The notes under the pieces are model-generated. The model was not told the origin of the DNA. It made no database searches and saw only the letters and a program-made list of their open reading frames with translations. This document shows positions 24,101-37,667 of a DNA stretch of 64,000 nucleotides, in pieces. Origin of the DNA: Anoplopoma fimbria (lineage: Eukaryota > Chordata > Actinopteri > Perciformes > Anoplopomatidae); the NCBI RefSeq assembly GCF_027596085.1, contig NC_072465.1:6614102-6678101 (forward strand), read 5' to 3'. Position 1 is the first letter of the stretch. Each line of letters starts with the position of its first letter. A program made the position numbers and the translations under genes.

Positions 24101-26321
24101 TAGCTATGCTGAATAGATACATTTGGTTTGTACCACGGACAGCACACCGTATGTCAGGATTATTCAGAAAATAAAGTGATGGTAAAGGTGACGTGGTCAC
24201 GGCGATGGGCTGTGACTGGTGAAATAGACCCCTCAGAGGGGAGGGGACGCCGGTCTGAGACCAGACAGACGCCGTACAGTAGCTCCCCTCCCCGGAAAAA
24301 CACCCCACTTCCTGCATGAGAAAACCCAAGACAAGCCAAAAGTCGAGACAGGTTACATAAAGAATCAGGTCACCTATCAAAAGAATGGGCTGCTTTATCT
24401 GGCGAGCGAGACGTGCAATCAGACACAAGGCAAGGGCTTCCCAGACAGGGAGCCGCTGAATGGTCGCCTCTGAAAAGACAGGCCTTGTGTTTCAGCGACG
24501 AGGTAGACGACGCTCAGACGATCACTGTCCCAAGTGTGTCGTATGTCCTCGCACTGGCACTGGATCTGTGGCACAAGGGGAGGAAACTCTATTCATCTCA
24601 GCGGACCGGCGGAGTCGTATCTGAAGTGAGGGAAAGTGGCAGAGCTCTCAAATGTGCTTTCTGGACACCCGCGCTCAGCGCAGGCAGAGGGGGCCGTGTT
24701 CGCCGGACTAAAACCACGTCCGAACCGTTTAACTTTTAAAAACAAGCGTTTCAAAACAAATGGGATTAGGCTAGTCTAAATTCTAATGGGATTTATACGC
24801 TCCGCCTCATTTGATAGCAGCTTTAAGATTTACAGGAGGGCCTCCCTTATGTGCTTTTACACTGTCATTTCCATAACAATGTTATATTTACATCTCATTA
24901 ATATTTAATTATATTCTTTATACTTTCACATGGCAAACAGCTGAGTGTGCTGCTCCCTTTTCAGAAAACCAATTGAAAGAAAGCAGCATGTATTCCCTTT
25001 CATCACCTCATAAACTGCTGCAGTAATTACAATATTACAACCTGAAAAACATGCACAATCTACAATGAGCTGCTACCAGCAGAAAAGGGAGGCGAGGCTA
25101 CAAAGCGGTGGCTCAACATTAAAATTTAATTCAAAACAGTCCACTGATTCAGACACTCCCAGATTGTTGGGTCACCTACAGTTGGCATTAAACAGAGATT
25201 GGTGTTTTTGTTGTGCCACCTGTCACATGAATGAGAATGCGGAGGCTGGAGGAGGAAGGAGGACAAAGGAAGACAAAACTCAGACGTTTGGGAGTGAAGT
25301 GAGAGGATGACTGATGATGATGACAGGCTCTACTGTTTCAATATTCCTCCCCGCTGACACCTCGTAGGCACACATCTCCACACACTCCTCACACACTCCC
25401 TCCTCACCTCTGCAACATTTAGCACCTGCACCGCTCTGAAAATCTTTCTCTTTGAAATGAATAACTGGCAAGGAGTCTCTTGATGCGACAATCGAAGAAA
25501 AAAAAAAAGAAGAAAAAAAACAGGCATAAATTCTCTCACTTTGTCACAATATTTGTTTTGCGTGTAATTTTTTTTGACAGTGATCCACGGCTGTCTTGAG
25601 AGTCTGCTTCAAAAATAGCTAGAAAATGACTTGCCGTCCGCTGGGGATTGGGCAGAGAGGGGGAACTCCTGACAGATAAATTTGAATGATCAAAAAATCT
25701 GTTTAGCGGGAACATTTTCTACCAAATGTCCATTAAATAGATTAACGTCATGTGAGTGGATCAGCTGGACACCCAAATATAAGCCAGAGACAGAGAGCAA
25801 TTACTGTCTTGCACAGAGAAGAGATTGGGAACAATGGCGCCTCATTTATAAAGGGAAACGTGATCCAGCGCTGGGAGCTTTTAGACGGCTGACTGTCGAA
25901 TCGTGATTGTTCCGTTTCTAGCCTGTCTGGGTGTCTCCTGTGTCCATCATGCCGCCACGGTGGACTAATGTGGGCTTTTTATTGACAGTAAGGGTGGACA
26001 GGTTTCAGTGTGGGGACATCTTTGCGCGTGAATTGCACTGTACGCCCGCCAGCATGAATAAGTGTCAGGCTCTAGTGTTACGTGTGCTGAAAAACAATTC
26101 AGACTCATCAGGGTCCTTAGCACAGTGCTAATACAGCACACGAGTCCACACCATCTTCACCGCCTGTCCAGCTGAAGACATGCTGTACCTTCAGTTTGTA
26201 GTCTCCCGCCTCTACTGCGGGCTCCTCTTAATTCTACATGGGTGTGTTTGTGTGCTTATTAGTGTCTGAATGTCTGAGATGCAGGTGTTGTCAGCCATCT
26301 CGTCCTCCTCCTTCTCCTCCT

Positions 26322-26324
<3 letters not shown>

Positions 26325-26371
<47 letters not shown>
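26325..26371. repeat. (AC)n microsatellite, about 23 units
   Basis: An uninterrupted AC run flanked by a CT-rich stretch and C5. Confidence 0.97.
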
Positions 26372-26372
<1 letters not shown>

Positions 26373-26525
26373 CCTTTACCTCCATGACTGCAGCCCCGTC
26401 CACTGGGAGACCGGTCGGTGGTGCCACTCATGTGTTAACATCGCCATGGCAACCCCTCTCTTCCCCTTGCCCACCACGCCACACACAGCGGAGTGACTAG
26501 CCCACGCCCACCAACCTCAACCTCA

Positions 26526-26654
<129 letters not shown>

Positions 26655-28716
26655 ATTGAATTCCCTGGACTGCATCCGGTGCAGGACAAACTTAATCCAC
26701 ATGCTCTGCCAGCCATCTTTGGAAAAAGTCCATTCATAGGGTCAAGTCTCTTTCAGATAACTTTGGTTGAGACCCAAACAATAACTTGGCTTTTTTTTTT
26801 CTCAATCAGGTCCTAGAGACACGAAAATTCCAGCAAATACTTTTATGACCGCGGCTGATGAAAGAAACGATGCAGCTGTACACGCTGCAAATAACGCCCT
26901 GCCAGTGTTATTGTCTCGCTAAATTAGCGCAGTGGCCAGAGACTGTGTCGCTACATTACATACCGTCTGCACTCTGCATGTCTGAGCATCGTTGTTGCAT
27001 GGTCCTGTTTTGTGTTAGGGGGAACGCTCAATGTTGTAATTTTACATTGTCCTCCCAACCCTTCTATATGTGGCCCAGATGAATGACAGACAAATAAACC
27101 ATGGTGCGCAGAGGGAAAAAAAATGTGAGTCATGCACCCTTTTTAAATCACTTTTGATGAATAACTTCTTCAGTTCTGTAGCCAAGACTACAGGCATTCA
27201 TTTGGCAACTTATGAAGAAAAGGAAGAAAGATGGCGGCGTACCGCACATTGTACTGTCCATCCTAAAATGGCTGACATCACAGCCTCCTATAACCGGCAA
27301 AGCCTGGCAAAGGCCAGCTCCCGCTGACCAAACCTTTCTTGCATGGGACAGAGAAAGTGGCAGGGGCTCTTTCCCCACGAGCTCCAAGAGCCCCCCCCCC
27401 TTCTCAGTGCTCGGGCGTTTCTTTTGGTTGGACTGTGCAAACATGCTGTTTTAGTGAGGCTTTTGAGTGGTCTGGGCTTCGATACGGCATTGGTCCAATG
27501 ACAAAAGCAATACCAAAAAGGATGAAAGACCCAAATAACAGTGAACCTGTATAAAACCCCGTCCTTTCTGGTGTGAATAATAGGAGAATACGCATTGTGG
27601 TTCAGATAATTTTCTATGAGGATCATGAGGTATGCCGCAATTATGAATGCTTGTTCGCATAAAAACGGATAGAAAATAGATCTGGCTGGTCTTAGATTAG
27701 ATTGATTTTCTTCTCTGAACTCAAGGAATGTTATACACTGCATGTCAACTAAATCTGCAAATCATGAACATATGACCTTCCTCGGTATTCTCTGGCAGGG
27801 GATTCATTTTGAGCTGTGGGAGGCACAGAAAAACATCTACAGTGTTGTTAGAAATCAGAACACCAAATCCCTGAAAAGTACAGTATTCCAGGTATACGAG
27901 GGGTGGCATGAGCAGAGACGCTGTTTGGACGAGGGGAGTGGGCAGTCTTGGCCCACTACATTGTGTCTGTGTATACAAACACTCTGCTGTGGCCATAATG
28001 AAAACTGTGAGCTGTGCCTAATTGCAGGGAGTGAGGGATGAAAGGCAATATGCCTGGCCTCATTAGAGCAGTTCCGAGAAGGGAGATGGAAGACCGTTCC
28101 CAGGGATCCACAAAAGGAATTGACATTCCCCCAGTGTAAGCGTCCTGCTGGAGTGAAATCCTCCACACACACACTGAACTCACCGGGCCGAGCTGAACCC
28201 GATCTGCCCGATCCGCAAAGCGGGAGCTCATTTACCTTTGTTTAGCCGGTCATCACACACGCCTGAAAATGAACTATCATCCACTGGACTCTACTCCACA
28301 CTTGGAGTCACTCTCCACAGTCCAAATACCTACTCTCTTTGGGAAAACCTCAGAAGTAGAAGTGTTCCATGACCTACATTATATGTAACAGTCTTACATA
28401 GTTAAATGATTACCAATGCTTCATGCCTGTCTAGCTGGTTGCTTGAATATTATGGGGTTGACTCTTGTGTTATGGACACTGGACTCACACATGATCGTCA
28501 GAGGCAACATTAGTCAGCACAGAGGTCCCTCCCCTGAAGGCAGAGGGAGACACATGGCATTCAAAGCTGGCTCAATATTTATGTACAGATATAAAACGTG
28601 ATGTACATGAACTGATATTTTTTTTTTATTCTATGCTTCAGTGATAATCCACAGTTTGCAAAATATCAGCTTTTTCTTATTGTACTGTATATATGTTTCA
28701 GTGTGTGTATTTGTAT

Positions 28717-28718
<2 letters not shown>

Positions 28719-28769
<51 letters not shown>

Positions 28770-28774
28770 CGTGC

Positions 28775-28819
<45 letters not shown>
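28719..28819. repeat. (GT)n microsatellite with central GCGT interruption
   Basis: About 100 bp of GT repeats, interrupted near 28765-28781 by four GTGC/GCGT units. Confidence 0.97.
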
Positions 28820-28820
<1 letters not shown>

Positions 28821-29491
28821 GGCAGCAGCACATGTTGACAGGAGGAAGAGGAGGAAATGAAAGAAAGAGAGTATGCATAGAAATACAGGCCTACCTTTCA
28901 GCTCAGGCAAGTGGAAGAAATGTGTAGCGAGTGAGCGATCAATAGATGAAAATTGATACTTGGCGTTCAGTTTGAGCACCTATGGACTCGGAGGCTTCTT
29001 TAAAATCAGTCGATAAGTCTGCTATAGCACTGTGTTCAGAAGTCTTTCACAACTGTAAAACACTCACACACTCTGGGCACAGTGGGGAAACACAGCGCGT
29101 TGTGCAATAGAATAAGCAGATACGCCACATTGTATAGCGCAGATCCAGCCAGACGGAGGATCCGTTGTTGTAACTGTAACAAACTGAGTTAACCCGTTTC
29201 ACTCCATTCACAAGGCTGTGGGGCAACACACCGCCTCGGAGCCCACTTGCCAAAGCCGATCTGGCACTCTATAACCTTAATGAATATTCCCAAAAAATCC
29301 TCCACCCCCCTCCTCCACCTCCTGTCGCCATTTTATACATTGGCGACTTCATATAAACTGCCTTGACTACAGCACCAGATGAAAATTCAATATTCAATGG
29401 CGAGGATTAATTTCAGTAAACAACTTTGTGAGATCGCACCTCGCCAATAAAGAGACTCGTTCGCGTTCAGGAAGAGTAGATGTGTCCTTAC

Positions 29492-29800
29492 CTCAACAGT
29501 CGGTGGGGAAAAATGGAATCCGACATTAATATATCAATGAATAATATTGGATTAGCTCCGATCGTTGCGTTTGGAGAAGAAGAGGAGGCGAGCAGGGGGT
29601 GGGAGCTCTCCTTAAGTGAACCCGGTGAACTGGCGTGAACCCGTCAGTGACCACGGCAAGGTACATTACATTACATTACCTTTCCACCCCTCAGCCACAC
29701 TGTATGGAGACGGCAAAACAACTATGGTCGGCGGTGCAGGACGAGGCAGCTCCAAAAAAAAAATTATAGCGAGTGTAGCCTATTTCCTATGAACACGTGA
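29492..29800 (-). promoter_or_regulatory. Candidate first untranslated exon and promoter of zhx3
   Basis: On the minus strand a strong donor, TTGAG|GTAAGG, has its exon-intron boundary at 29492/29491. The sequence upstream on that strand is relatively GC-rich, and CACGTG lies near 29794. Mammalian ZHX genes have untranslated 5' exons upstream of one large coding exon, and the coding exon here starts with an acceptor, so an upstream exon must exist. This is the best donor I noticed in the right place. The exon's 5' limit is a guess. Confidence 0.4.
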
Positions 29801-32030
29801 TTCGGAGCGTCATCCAAAATCCAAAAGCCCTTTCATCTAAAATTTTTGGAGAGGGGCGGGGATGCGATGGGGATGTGTGTAGAGGGGAGGGGGGGGGGGG
29901 GGGGGTACGTATACTGAGCCCGGTGCACATTTGGGTATGTCGTTTTAGGGGTAAGGCAGTGCTCTAACAGATTGGGTTATACATAGCTACAATGGCGCCG
30001 CGGAGCAGGCTGAACAGAGGGACTGTGTATTGTGTATTGTGTAAATTTGGGATATGACAGGACTTTAGCGATCTGCCGTTTTAGTGAGCTTCACCAACCA
30101 AAAGGTCCTCTTAATCTTAATAAGGTCACATGTTTGTTTTTTTAAATAGATGCCTGCCGTTTTCTGGGTAAAAGTCTCATGATGGGCTACTAATATTAAT
30201 CGGTGTGGGAATTTCCATTTAAAGCACAGACCTATTAGCCCACCGGCTTAAAATAGACTTTTACGCACACGCGTAAAAGTGGTAGAACATTGACGCAGAT
30301 GCACAGTTAATGTAGCCTAGATGTGCATTTCCACTTTCATAGTCAAACATAAGATAACATTTTTCCTTTGATAAAATGACCAATGTAACTTATGTCTTAC
30401 TGTGCAGAATACGGGCTGTATGGCTGTGACCCTCATGACCTTGTTGGCCTTCTGTGCGTAAAAGCGCACTGAGTAAAGTGCAGAGGGCCAAACAGGGACA
30501 CGTTTAGAATGAGCGTCTATGGTAATATTTGAATGGGTATTAAGAAAACATATCATCAAGTCATATCAACAAGAGAAGTGGGATATTGTAACAAAAGTGC
30601 AGAAATAGTATTTAGTATGATAAGGTTACTCTGAAACCACCATTATGACTACATTATGTGCCTACTTAAGAATATTATATTAGCCTAATATGACGGATTA
30701 AGACTACTAGGGCGACTACAGCCAGAAGCCTACAGCATATGCAACATAAATACCACATTCTCAATGTCTGCTGTAAAGTATGGACATATAGGGCTACTAC
30801 CGGCCTCCATTGTTTAGGAAACATGGATTTGCTCTTCCCTCCCAGTTTGTCCTCAATAGGTTCAGACGGTGCCTGTAGCTGTGGCTGTGTATAGTTAGGG
30901 TAAACAAAGATTATTTATCAAGAAGATGAATAACTCAATGTTAAAAAAAAAAAACCCAACCGGTCGGCTGGAATGAGTCATGTTGTTTTTCATGATCTGT
31001 TATAATAGGATTAAAAAACATGTGCCTCTACTATGACAAAGTTTTTCTTGTGAAAAGAGTATATGTGGTGCACATATATGCTGATACTATGCTGCTCAAG
31101 CAATGGAAAGAATACTATCAGTCATGGCTCGATACAATATTTTATTTTTGACTTATTAGCATTTTTGTCACAATACAGTCTTTGCATTGGTGAGTGGGTA
31201 TCGGTCGGATTCCTTTGGTTCTGTTGGCACCATCTCCTCTATTGCAGGTTTGCCTTTCTGTCCGAGGTGGGCTATGAACAGCAGGGCTGTTGAATACTGG
31301 TTAGATGGTACAGAACATGTTTCTCTTGATTATCGTCTAAATCATATAAAAAAAGCTGGTTTGTGTAATGTTGTAGGTTTACATATTATTTCTACGGTTA
31401 CATTTCCTGGAAGACTGCAAATTTCTGCCAAAGCTCAGGGCTACAGCCTGCTACAGTATAAGGTCAGCACAGGGGTCACCATTTGACCAATCTTCAGCAT
31501 TATTCAAGTTTAGATAGAGGTGCGGCTGTGTTAAAATTATAGACCATTTTTTGTAGTTCGTGGTCAGATTAAGTTTGTGCACAGCATTCATCATAAGTGG
31601 ATACTGTTGCTATGGTTACCCACAGTTTGTGCACTGGTTTACAAAAGAGATACATGATTTTAACACACACCTTTTTTTCTGTGACCTTGGCATGGCTGAA
31701 TATTCTCGTGACAGTCAGATTTTTTTTTATAAAAACCAAAACGTAGCATACTGACTTTTAGAGTGCTGCTTATCTTGACTGCAAACAACTTTAAAACCTT
31801 TGAGTTCCTTCTGTGGTACATGACAGCCAAATGGGCAGATTTTGAATATATTTTTACCTGTCTATATAACTCTAAAGTGAAAGAAAGCAAGTAAAGGTGA
31901 GGTGTATTTTTAATTTGTATTACTGAGATTTAGGATATGTGTCTCAAGGAATCACAACTTTTTATGGTCCCAAGAAAAAGCGTCAGAGTGAGCGCTCCCT
32001 GCTCCTCCCTGCTCTCTGCGGTGTATCGGG
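29801..32030. other. Intergenic between the zhx3 5' end and fam83d
   Basis: No coding block is visible. A run of 17 G lies at 29889-29905. The remainder is ordinary AT-rich intergenic sequence. Confidence 0.5.
29889..29905 (+). repeat. Poly-G run (17 G)
   Basis: An uninterrupted G17 tract preceded by more G-rich sequence (from 29882). It could form a G-quadruplex on the plus strand and is a common site of sequencing error. Confidence 0.95.
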
Positions 32031-32081
32031 ATCAGGGCCGAGCAGAGGGATGGACCGGAGGCTTGTTTGCCTCCAAATGAG

Positions 32082-32170
32082 CCAATGAGGTCGGCTGAAC
32101 ACTAGACTGACAGTCGGCCTGAGCGAGTCCTGAGACGCCATTCTGGTCCGACAACCGCTCCACAGCCAAT
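32082..32170 (+). promoter_or_regulatory. Two CCAAT boxes in the fam83d promoter
   Basis: CCAAT occurs at 32082-32086 and 32166-32170, respectively 211 and 127 bp upstream of the fam83d start codon. Both read on the plus strand. Paired CCAAT boxes bound by NF-Y are typical of G2/M-expressed mitotic genes, which fits FAM83D. I did not find a clean CHR element. Confidence 0.45.
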
Positions 32171-32292
32171 ACGGACAGGAACGGAGGGAAAAAAGCAAAA
32201 TACGAATTTGGCTTCATGCAGGTTAAGACGTTACCTGTCACCTGTAACGGAAGAGTCTCTGTTGAGGAGAAAGGAGGACAACACCCACAGCA

Positions 32293-35200
32293 ATGGCTCT
32301 GTCGCAGCACCTGGACGACTCACCTCTCAGGCTGGGCCCGAAATCCACCGGGGTCGAGGACCTGAACCTACAGGAGGTTTACAACGAGAGACACCGGCTG
32401 GCTTTGGAGGAGCTGCTGTCGGGAGGGATCGACAACTTTCTGGACTTCCTCAGGAGGGAGAGGATCCCCAACTTTCTGTCGGACGATGAGATGCAGCGGA
32501 TCAGCAGCGCCGCCGTGCCCCCGCGGTGTGCGTCCCTCCACGGGGAGGACCGGAGTCTGGAGCAGTCGCTCGGCAGCTCCGTGGATTGCTCCTCCGTCAC
32601 TTATTTCCCCGAGGTGTCTGACTTGGAGCCGCCCGAGCTGGAGATCGGCTGGCCTGGGTTCACCGCCGGCTCGTACCGGGGAGTCACACGGGCCGTGGCC
32701 CACTTCCAGCCCAACTACGGGGAGTGCATATACAGCTGCAAGGAGGCTGCGAGGCGTATGATCAAAAGTGCCAGAGAGGTATGCACAAAGGAAGTATTAA
32801 AAGCACAGCTGCATACTTGTTTATCTAATAACCACCTTTTAATAATTCGTTATTTGGCAACTGATATTTATTTCCTTTAGAAACATGTTGCAGGCATTGG
32901 TACCATACTGGTATTCCACCAAGGGACATACTTCTACTATATCTACTATAATATATATATAATATAGTTGTAGTCATTTTTTTTTGTATTTTCTACTCCC
33001 CTGTTGTTTCAAATTATAGCCTAATATTTCTATAGAGCATATAGTATTTATACAGTGATACCATGACAGCATAGGTTTGTGTGGTATTATCCTAAAACAG
33101 GATTATTATTTTGGCTGTTTGTCAAATTCAAATTGATATATTTTTGTATTAATATATCCAAAAAATTATATTTTATCAAAAAGCCCCTTGCCACAAAATA
33201 CATGCGTGTATGTGTATGTGTGTATATAGTTCTAAAAAAATGTCAGAGGAAAAATCAAGTTCTAAATCTTCTTTGTATTATTAAAACACATGCCAGATGT
33301 CCCCATGGAATTTCCTTGATCAGTCTGAACATTCGGAAGGTTTTGAAGTCTTGATCAGTAAGAAAACCGTGACCAAAAGGATCAAACAGTCAACAAACTC
33401 AAAAACAGCATGAATATTCATGATGATGCTCCTGACTGGAGCTGTCAGTCTAGCCTCTGCTTTTGAAAATAAACATTCCAGCATGAAGGGAGTGTGTGGC
33501 TTCAGCAGCACCTCAGGCCTGAGGAGGGCCTGCATGCCAGATGTGCCTCGACTTGCTTTGCTTCCCTCTATCAAAGTTTGCATTCTCTCTTCTTTAGAGA
33601 GCTTTAAATGCTGGATTTCCTGTCTGGTTTACTGCTAAAAGGTGGTGGTGTATATACAGTGTGCTGGCAACCAGTTAAAACCTTAGATAAAATATCCTCA
33701 GCCAGGTTTAACCTTTTGGTCGTCTGTCCTTTTGTAATGTTAAACCGTCCGCTGCACACGGTCTTAATTGTGTGACGAGGCTGCTGACTGTAACAACAGT
33801 CTGTGCATCTACAGTATATTGTCGCCAGTCGGCTCACAGGAACAGCCTGATCCTGTATTTCTGTGAAATTTAAATCTGTTTTTACACATTTTGTTAAATA
33901 TAAGCACCCACACGCTATCATCCAAATAAGGTGGTAAACCTCCTGACAAAATTGCATGTGGATAACACCAGTCTGAAGCAATAAATCTGAGCTATCTAAA
34001 CATCCGTGTCTAATCCTCAACACACAACCTTTACCACAGCATGTGAAATTCCATTCTTCCTCGCGAAAATAAAAGATCTTTCTGTGCGAACCTAAGCTCA
34101 GGAAAATGGAGGCAGGCCCTACAGTGCACCTTCTCTTCTCCTTTATAAAAGTAACTTGTTTGCTGACCAAGCGTTACTGCCGATTGCCATGGTAACGGGT
34201 CACAGTCAATAGAGAGCTCATCAGCACACATATTACTGGGATTGTGTCTGAGAGATTCACAGCTCTGTTTGAATAAGGCCTTGCATTTGACAATAATAAA
34301 AACACAGTCATGTGCTACATCTGGAGAGCACGTCTGCAGCCCTAAAAGGAATTCTATTTTATTACCTCTGTAATTTTCCACTGCAGGTGATTGCCATAGT
34401 TACAGACTCCCTGACAGACCTGGATATCTTTAAGGATCTTCAGGACGCTTGCTGCCGGCGCAAAGTCCCTGTCTACATTCTGCTGGACCAATCATGTGCT
34501 CCTGCTTTCCTCAAGATGTGCCAAAATGTTGGCGTTCGCCTGGATGACCTTCGGGTATGTGGTTGGTTCAGTAAAGCTGGGTGTGGCACTGTGTGCATAA
34601 TGCCAACATCAGATAGCATCAAATTAAAATAACTTCCTTTAATATTTTATATGACCGGGTGAGTCTGCACGTATCTCTCAATCCTGTTCTTTCCCTTTTT
34701 TTTTTTTTTTTTTTAATCCTTTCAGCAAATGAGAGTGCGAACCATAACAGGCACAACTTATTACATGAGATCTGGAGCAAGGATTACTGGGGAAGTTCAT
34801 GAGAGGTTCATGCTAATTGATGGAAACAGAGTGGCGACAGGTTCCTACAGGTAACAGCTTGCTAACCATTTTACCTAAATCGAAATGCTTTAGCTGCTTA
34901 TTATGTGGCACAGAGATGCCTTAAACACACAGATTCACCAGACTTTAAATATACCTTAAATACATTTTTCTTGCTGAGTGTTGATAATTGTAGCTGCTTA
35001 CTTTCAGTCATTCATGTGAAATTTAATTCCTGTGCAGGTACAACTGGACTGATGGCAAACTAAACAGCAGCAACCTAATCGAGCTTTCTGGTCAGATAAC
35101 AGAGAAATTTGACGAGGAATTCCGCGTCCTCTACGCCCAGTCTTTACCCATAAACACTCAAGGACCTCCAAGTGTCAGAAACAGTGGCATCTACGAGCAT

Positions 35201-35890
35201 CTCCTCATCAAACACTCAGTCGCCTCTTCCCCTCACCTGACCAGCACACCCAGCCGTAAGCCCCTAAACCTAGCTGTCCAGCCCCCGTGTGAACCATTGA
35301 CTCCAGATCATCCTAAATCCGGCCCGGTGTCTGACTCCTCCACCATAGGTGAGGACTTGACAGAACAGCAGCACATGCATGAGGATATCCTGGCTGGCAG
35401 CACAACTCAACGCTTTCCTGCAGATCAGCTAGCAGAGAAAGAGCCAGCGACCGTCTCCTGTCACGCCGCCACTCAGACCAGCCGGTCAGTGACGGACAGT
35501 GACACTCAAACTGACCTCCAGCTCTCACAACACCCCGACCTTATCACACCAAAGAGCACAGTGCCAGACCAGGCCACCGCTCCATCGTTTACCTCTCCTA
35601 GACAGAGCTCACCCACACAGGCAGCTCCAGATGGCACCTTAAAGGACTCCTTCAACAACTTGACCAAAGAACGCCACTACCATTACTCCACCATCCGCTC
35701 CAAGCTGGAGCACATGGTGAGCTCCCTGTCCCAAAGGCAAGAGCTGGCGGACGTCACCAACATGACTCACAGGCCTGGCGCTCACAGCAGGCAGAGGGTG
35801 CACAAAAACTGTGAGCAGGAACCAAACCCCAGACTGCTTGTTGAAAGTGTGGGCATGGGCACATGGCCAAGAGCCAGATGTGTACACTAG
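32293..35890 (+). CDS. fam83d: FAM83D (CHICA), complete, four exons, 543 aa
   Basis: Mitotic spindle protein that recruits casein kinase 1-alpha and, in human, binds HMMR and dynein light chain to position the spindle. Exons: 32293-32778, 34387-34554, 34726-34850, 35038-35890. All junctions are GT-AG, and the split Arg codon at the last junction is restored. The N-terminal DUF1669 (pseudo-phospholipase-D fold) spans about residues 20-300. It includes [52 protein letters not shown] and [12 protein letters not shown] (284-295), the last being the conserved FAM83 segment needed for CK1 binding in human. The tail is poorly conserved and hydrophilic, with two TQT motifs (405-407 and 416-418) of the dynein-light-chain-binding type. 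Human FAM83D is 585 aa. Start context and length fit the family. Confidence 0.95.
32779..34386 (+). other. fam83d intron 1
   Basis: A 1.6-kb intron (gtatgc to ctgcag). It contains the 14-bp palindrome CATGAATATTCATG at 33409-33422, which resembles a dimeric POU-factor site. Open frames on the minus strand here have no recognisable content. Confidence 0.5.
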
Positions 35891-35968
35891 TTTGTCTTCA
35901 GGGATTTCAGAGGTGGAGGGTAGTTGGAGAAGAGCTATAGCAAGATATCTTGAGGATCCTCTGTTTCA

Positions 35969-36488
35969 AATAAACGGTTTAGGCTTGTGCACTAAAATTC
36001 AATTTTTTTTTCTATTTGTCTTATTTATTCTGTAATGGTAAGGCAGTATCGTGTTCAACAAAAAATAAAAGTAAAAATTCTCCCAAGGACATTCATTGTT
36101 GACCATGTCAGTTTCTGAGCCAGTTAAAACTAGAAAATATCTGCTGTATTATGAGTGAAAATGCACTGAAGCTCTGTTTTGATAATTGTATCACATTTTG
36201 CTGGTAACTGCATCCGATCAACATATAATAGAGCAGCTCTCACTGTGCTTTCTTAATAAACACTATTCAACAGTATTTCGCTTAATGAATGTTTATTTTA
36301 TTTTGGCTCTTCGAACAATTTGTGTTCCATTTAAGCTTACCATAAAGCTTCACTTTAAGCTCATAAGTGTACATTTCACAGACACCTTTTTAAAAGAAAG
36401 TTGCTTTTATTTAAGATAAAATATGATGGTATGTAGGCACTGTTTAGGCAATCACATTGAATAAGAAACTTTTTACAAAAACAATAAA
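35969..36488 (+). terminator. Cluster of fam83d poly(A) signals
   Basis: AATAAA occurs at 35969-35974, 36064-36069, 36255-36260 and 36483-36488, from 79 to about 600 nt past the stop. This suggests alternative polyadenylation. Which signal is used cannot be told. Confidence 0.45.
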
Positions 36489-37667
36489 GGTTGTGCTAAT
36501 GACAATTAATCCTTTCACGGATAAATGGATAACTTATCACAGAAGACATTCATTGTCTTATTCATTAGATTTATTAAGTCTCGTTGAAAAGCTACAACAG
36601 TGACGGAGTAATTTACAGACTGCAGCGTTCTATAGATAATCTTAAAACAATAATTAGAGAACTTTGATGCCATATGCAAGTTTTATTTGTCAACCATTTG
36701 TACCAAGACCTCTCATACATTATTGCTTCATTATATTTCACTGGTCTACATCGGATTTACATGGATCAAACAGTCATGTGGTGCATATTAATATTCGTTT
36801 CTTGTATCTTAATAATCACAATTGTGGCCAAACAAGTGTTTGCAGTTTAGTGATCAGCCATGACATTTATATGTTATAGGAAATACTTTTTTTTTGTTGC
36901 AATAATATGTATTTTGTATGTCTTATATCCTTGTTTATATTTAAAAACTGAGTTAATCTGCATTATTTTACCTACTCTCTGCCCTAGATTATGACCAATC
37001 CAGTACTTTTTACAAGTTTAAATATCTTTAAAGTTTTAATATGACCCTGAATACTAAACTGCAAACACTTGGTGTGTCACAATTGTGATAATTTGGTTAC
37101 AAAAAATGTTAAAGTTTCACAAAGACAATTTTTTTTAACACGGACATACAGTTATGTGAATTGCACTCTTGATTTTTGTTCCAAATAAAAACGTCATAAA
37201 CTGGGTGATACAGTAACAGGCTGAGCGCGCTCCTGCCAATGGCTTTCAGTTTTTGGCAGATGATAACGAATGATTAACGAAGCTTCATGCAGTTAAATGG
37301 CTAATGTGTGTGCCTAAAATGGTCGTCACCTGTTTCCCTTGTACTGTACAAACCTAATTCATGATTATGTTGATATATTTTCTCTTGCTTAAATATGGCT
37401 TGTTCAGGAAATTAATCTCTGCATGTGTAACATGCAGTTCATTATTTTTGGTGCATGATGAATTGGTATACATAGGCAAATTAACCATTGTCTGGCCTGT
37501 AACCCATTTCATGGTAGCAATTTTATAACTGGAATAATTCTGGACCAGAACATTCCAGGTTGTTAGACTAGAATACTAAGTGAAGGTACTTGTGCTGGAC
37601 CAACTGTGAGCAAATTAACATATCGGACAGGTCCAAGTGTGTGCTAGTGCCAGGGACTACCAGTTAA
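36489..37667. other. Gene-free AT-rich sequence downstream of fam83d
   Basis: No coding block or known repeat was recognised up to the start of the satellite block. Confidence 0.5.

Noticed and set aside
31187..31486. 99-codon frame upstream of fam83d, with GT...AG-like phrases
   Set aside because: There is no homology I can recognise, and the frame does not join in phase to fam83d exon 1, which has its own start.
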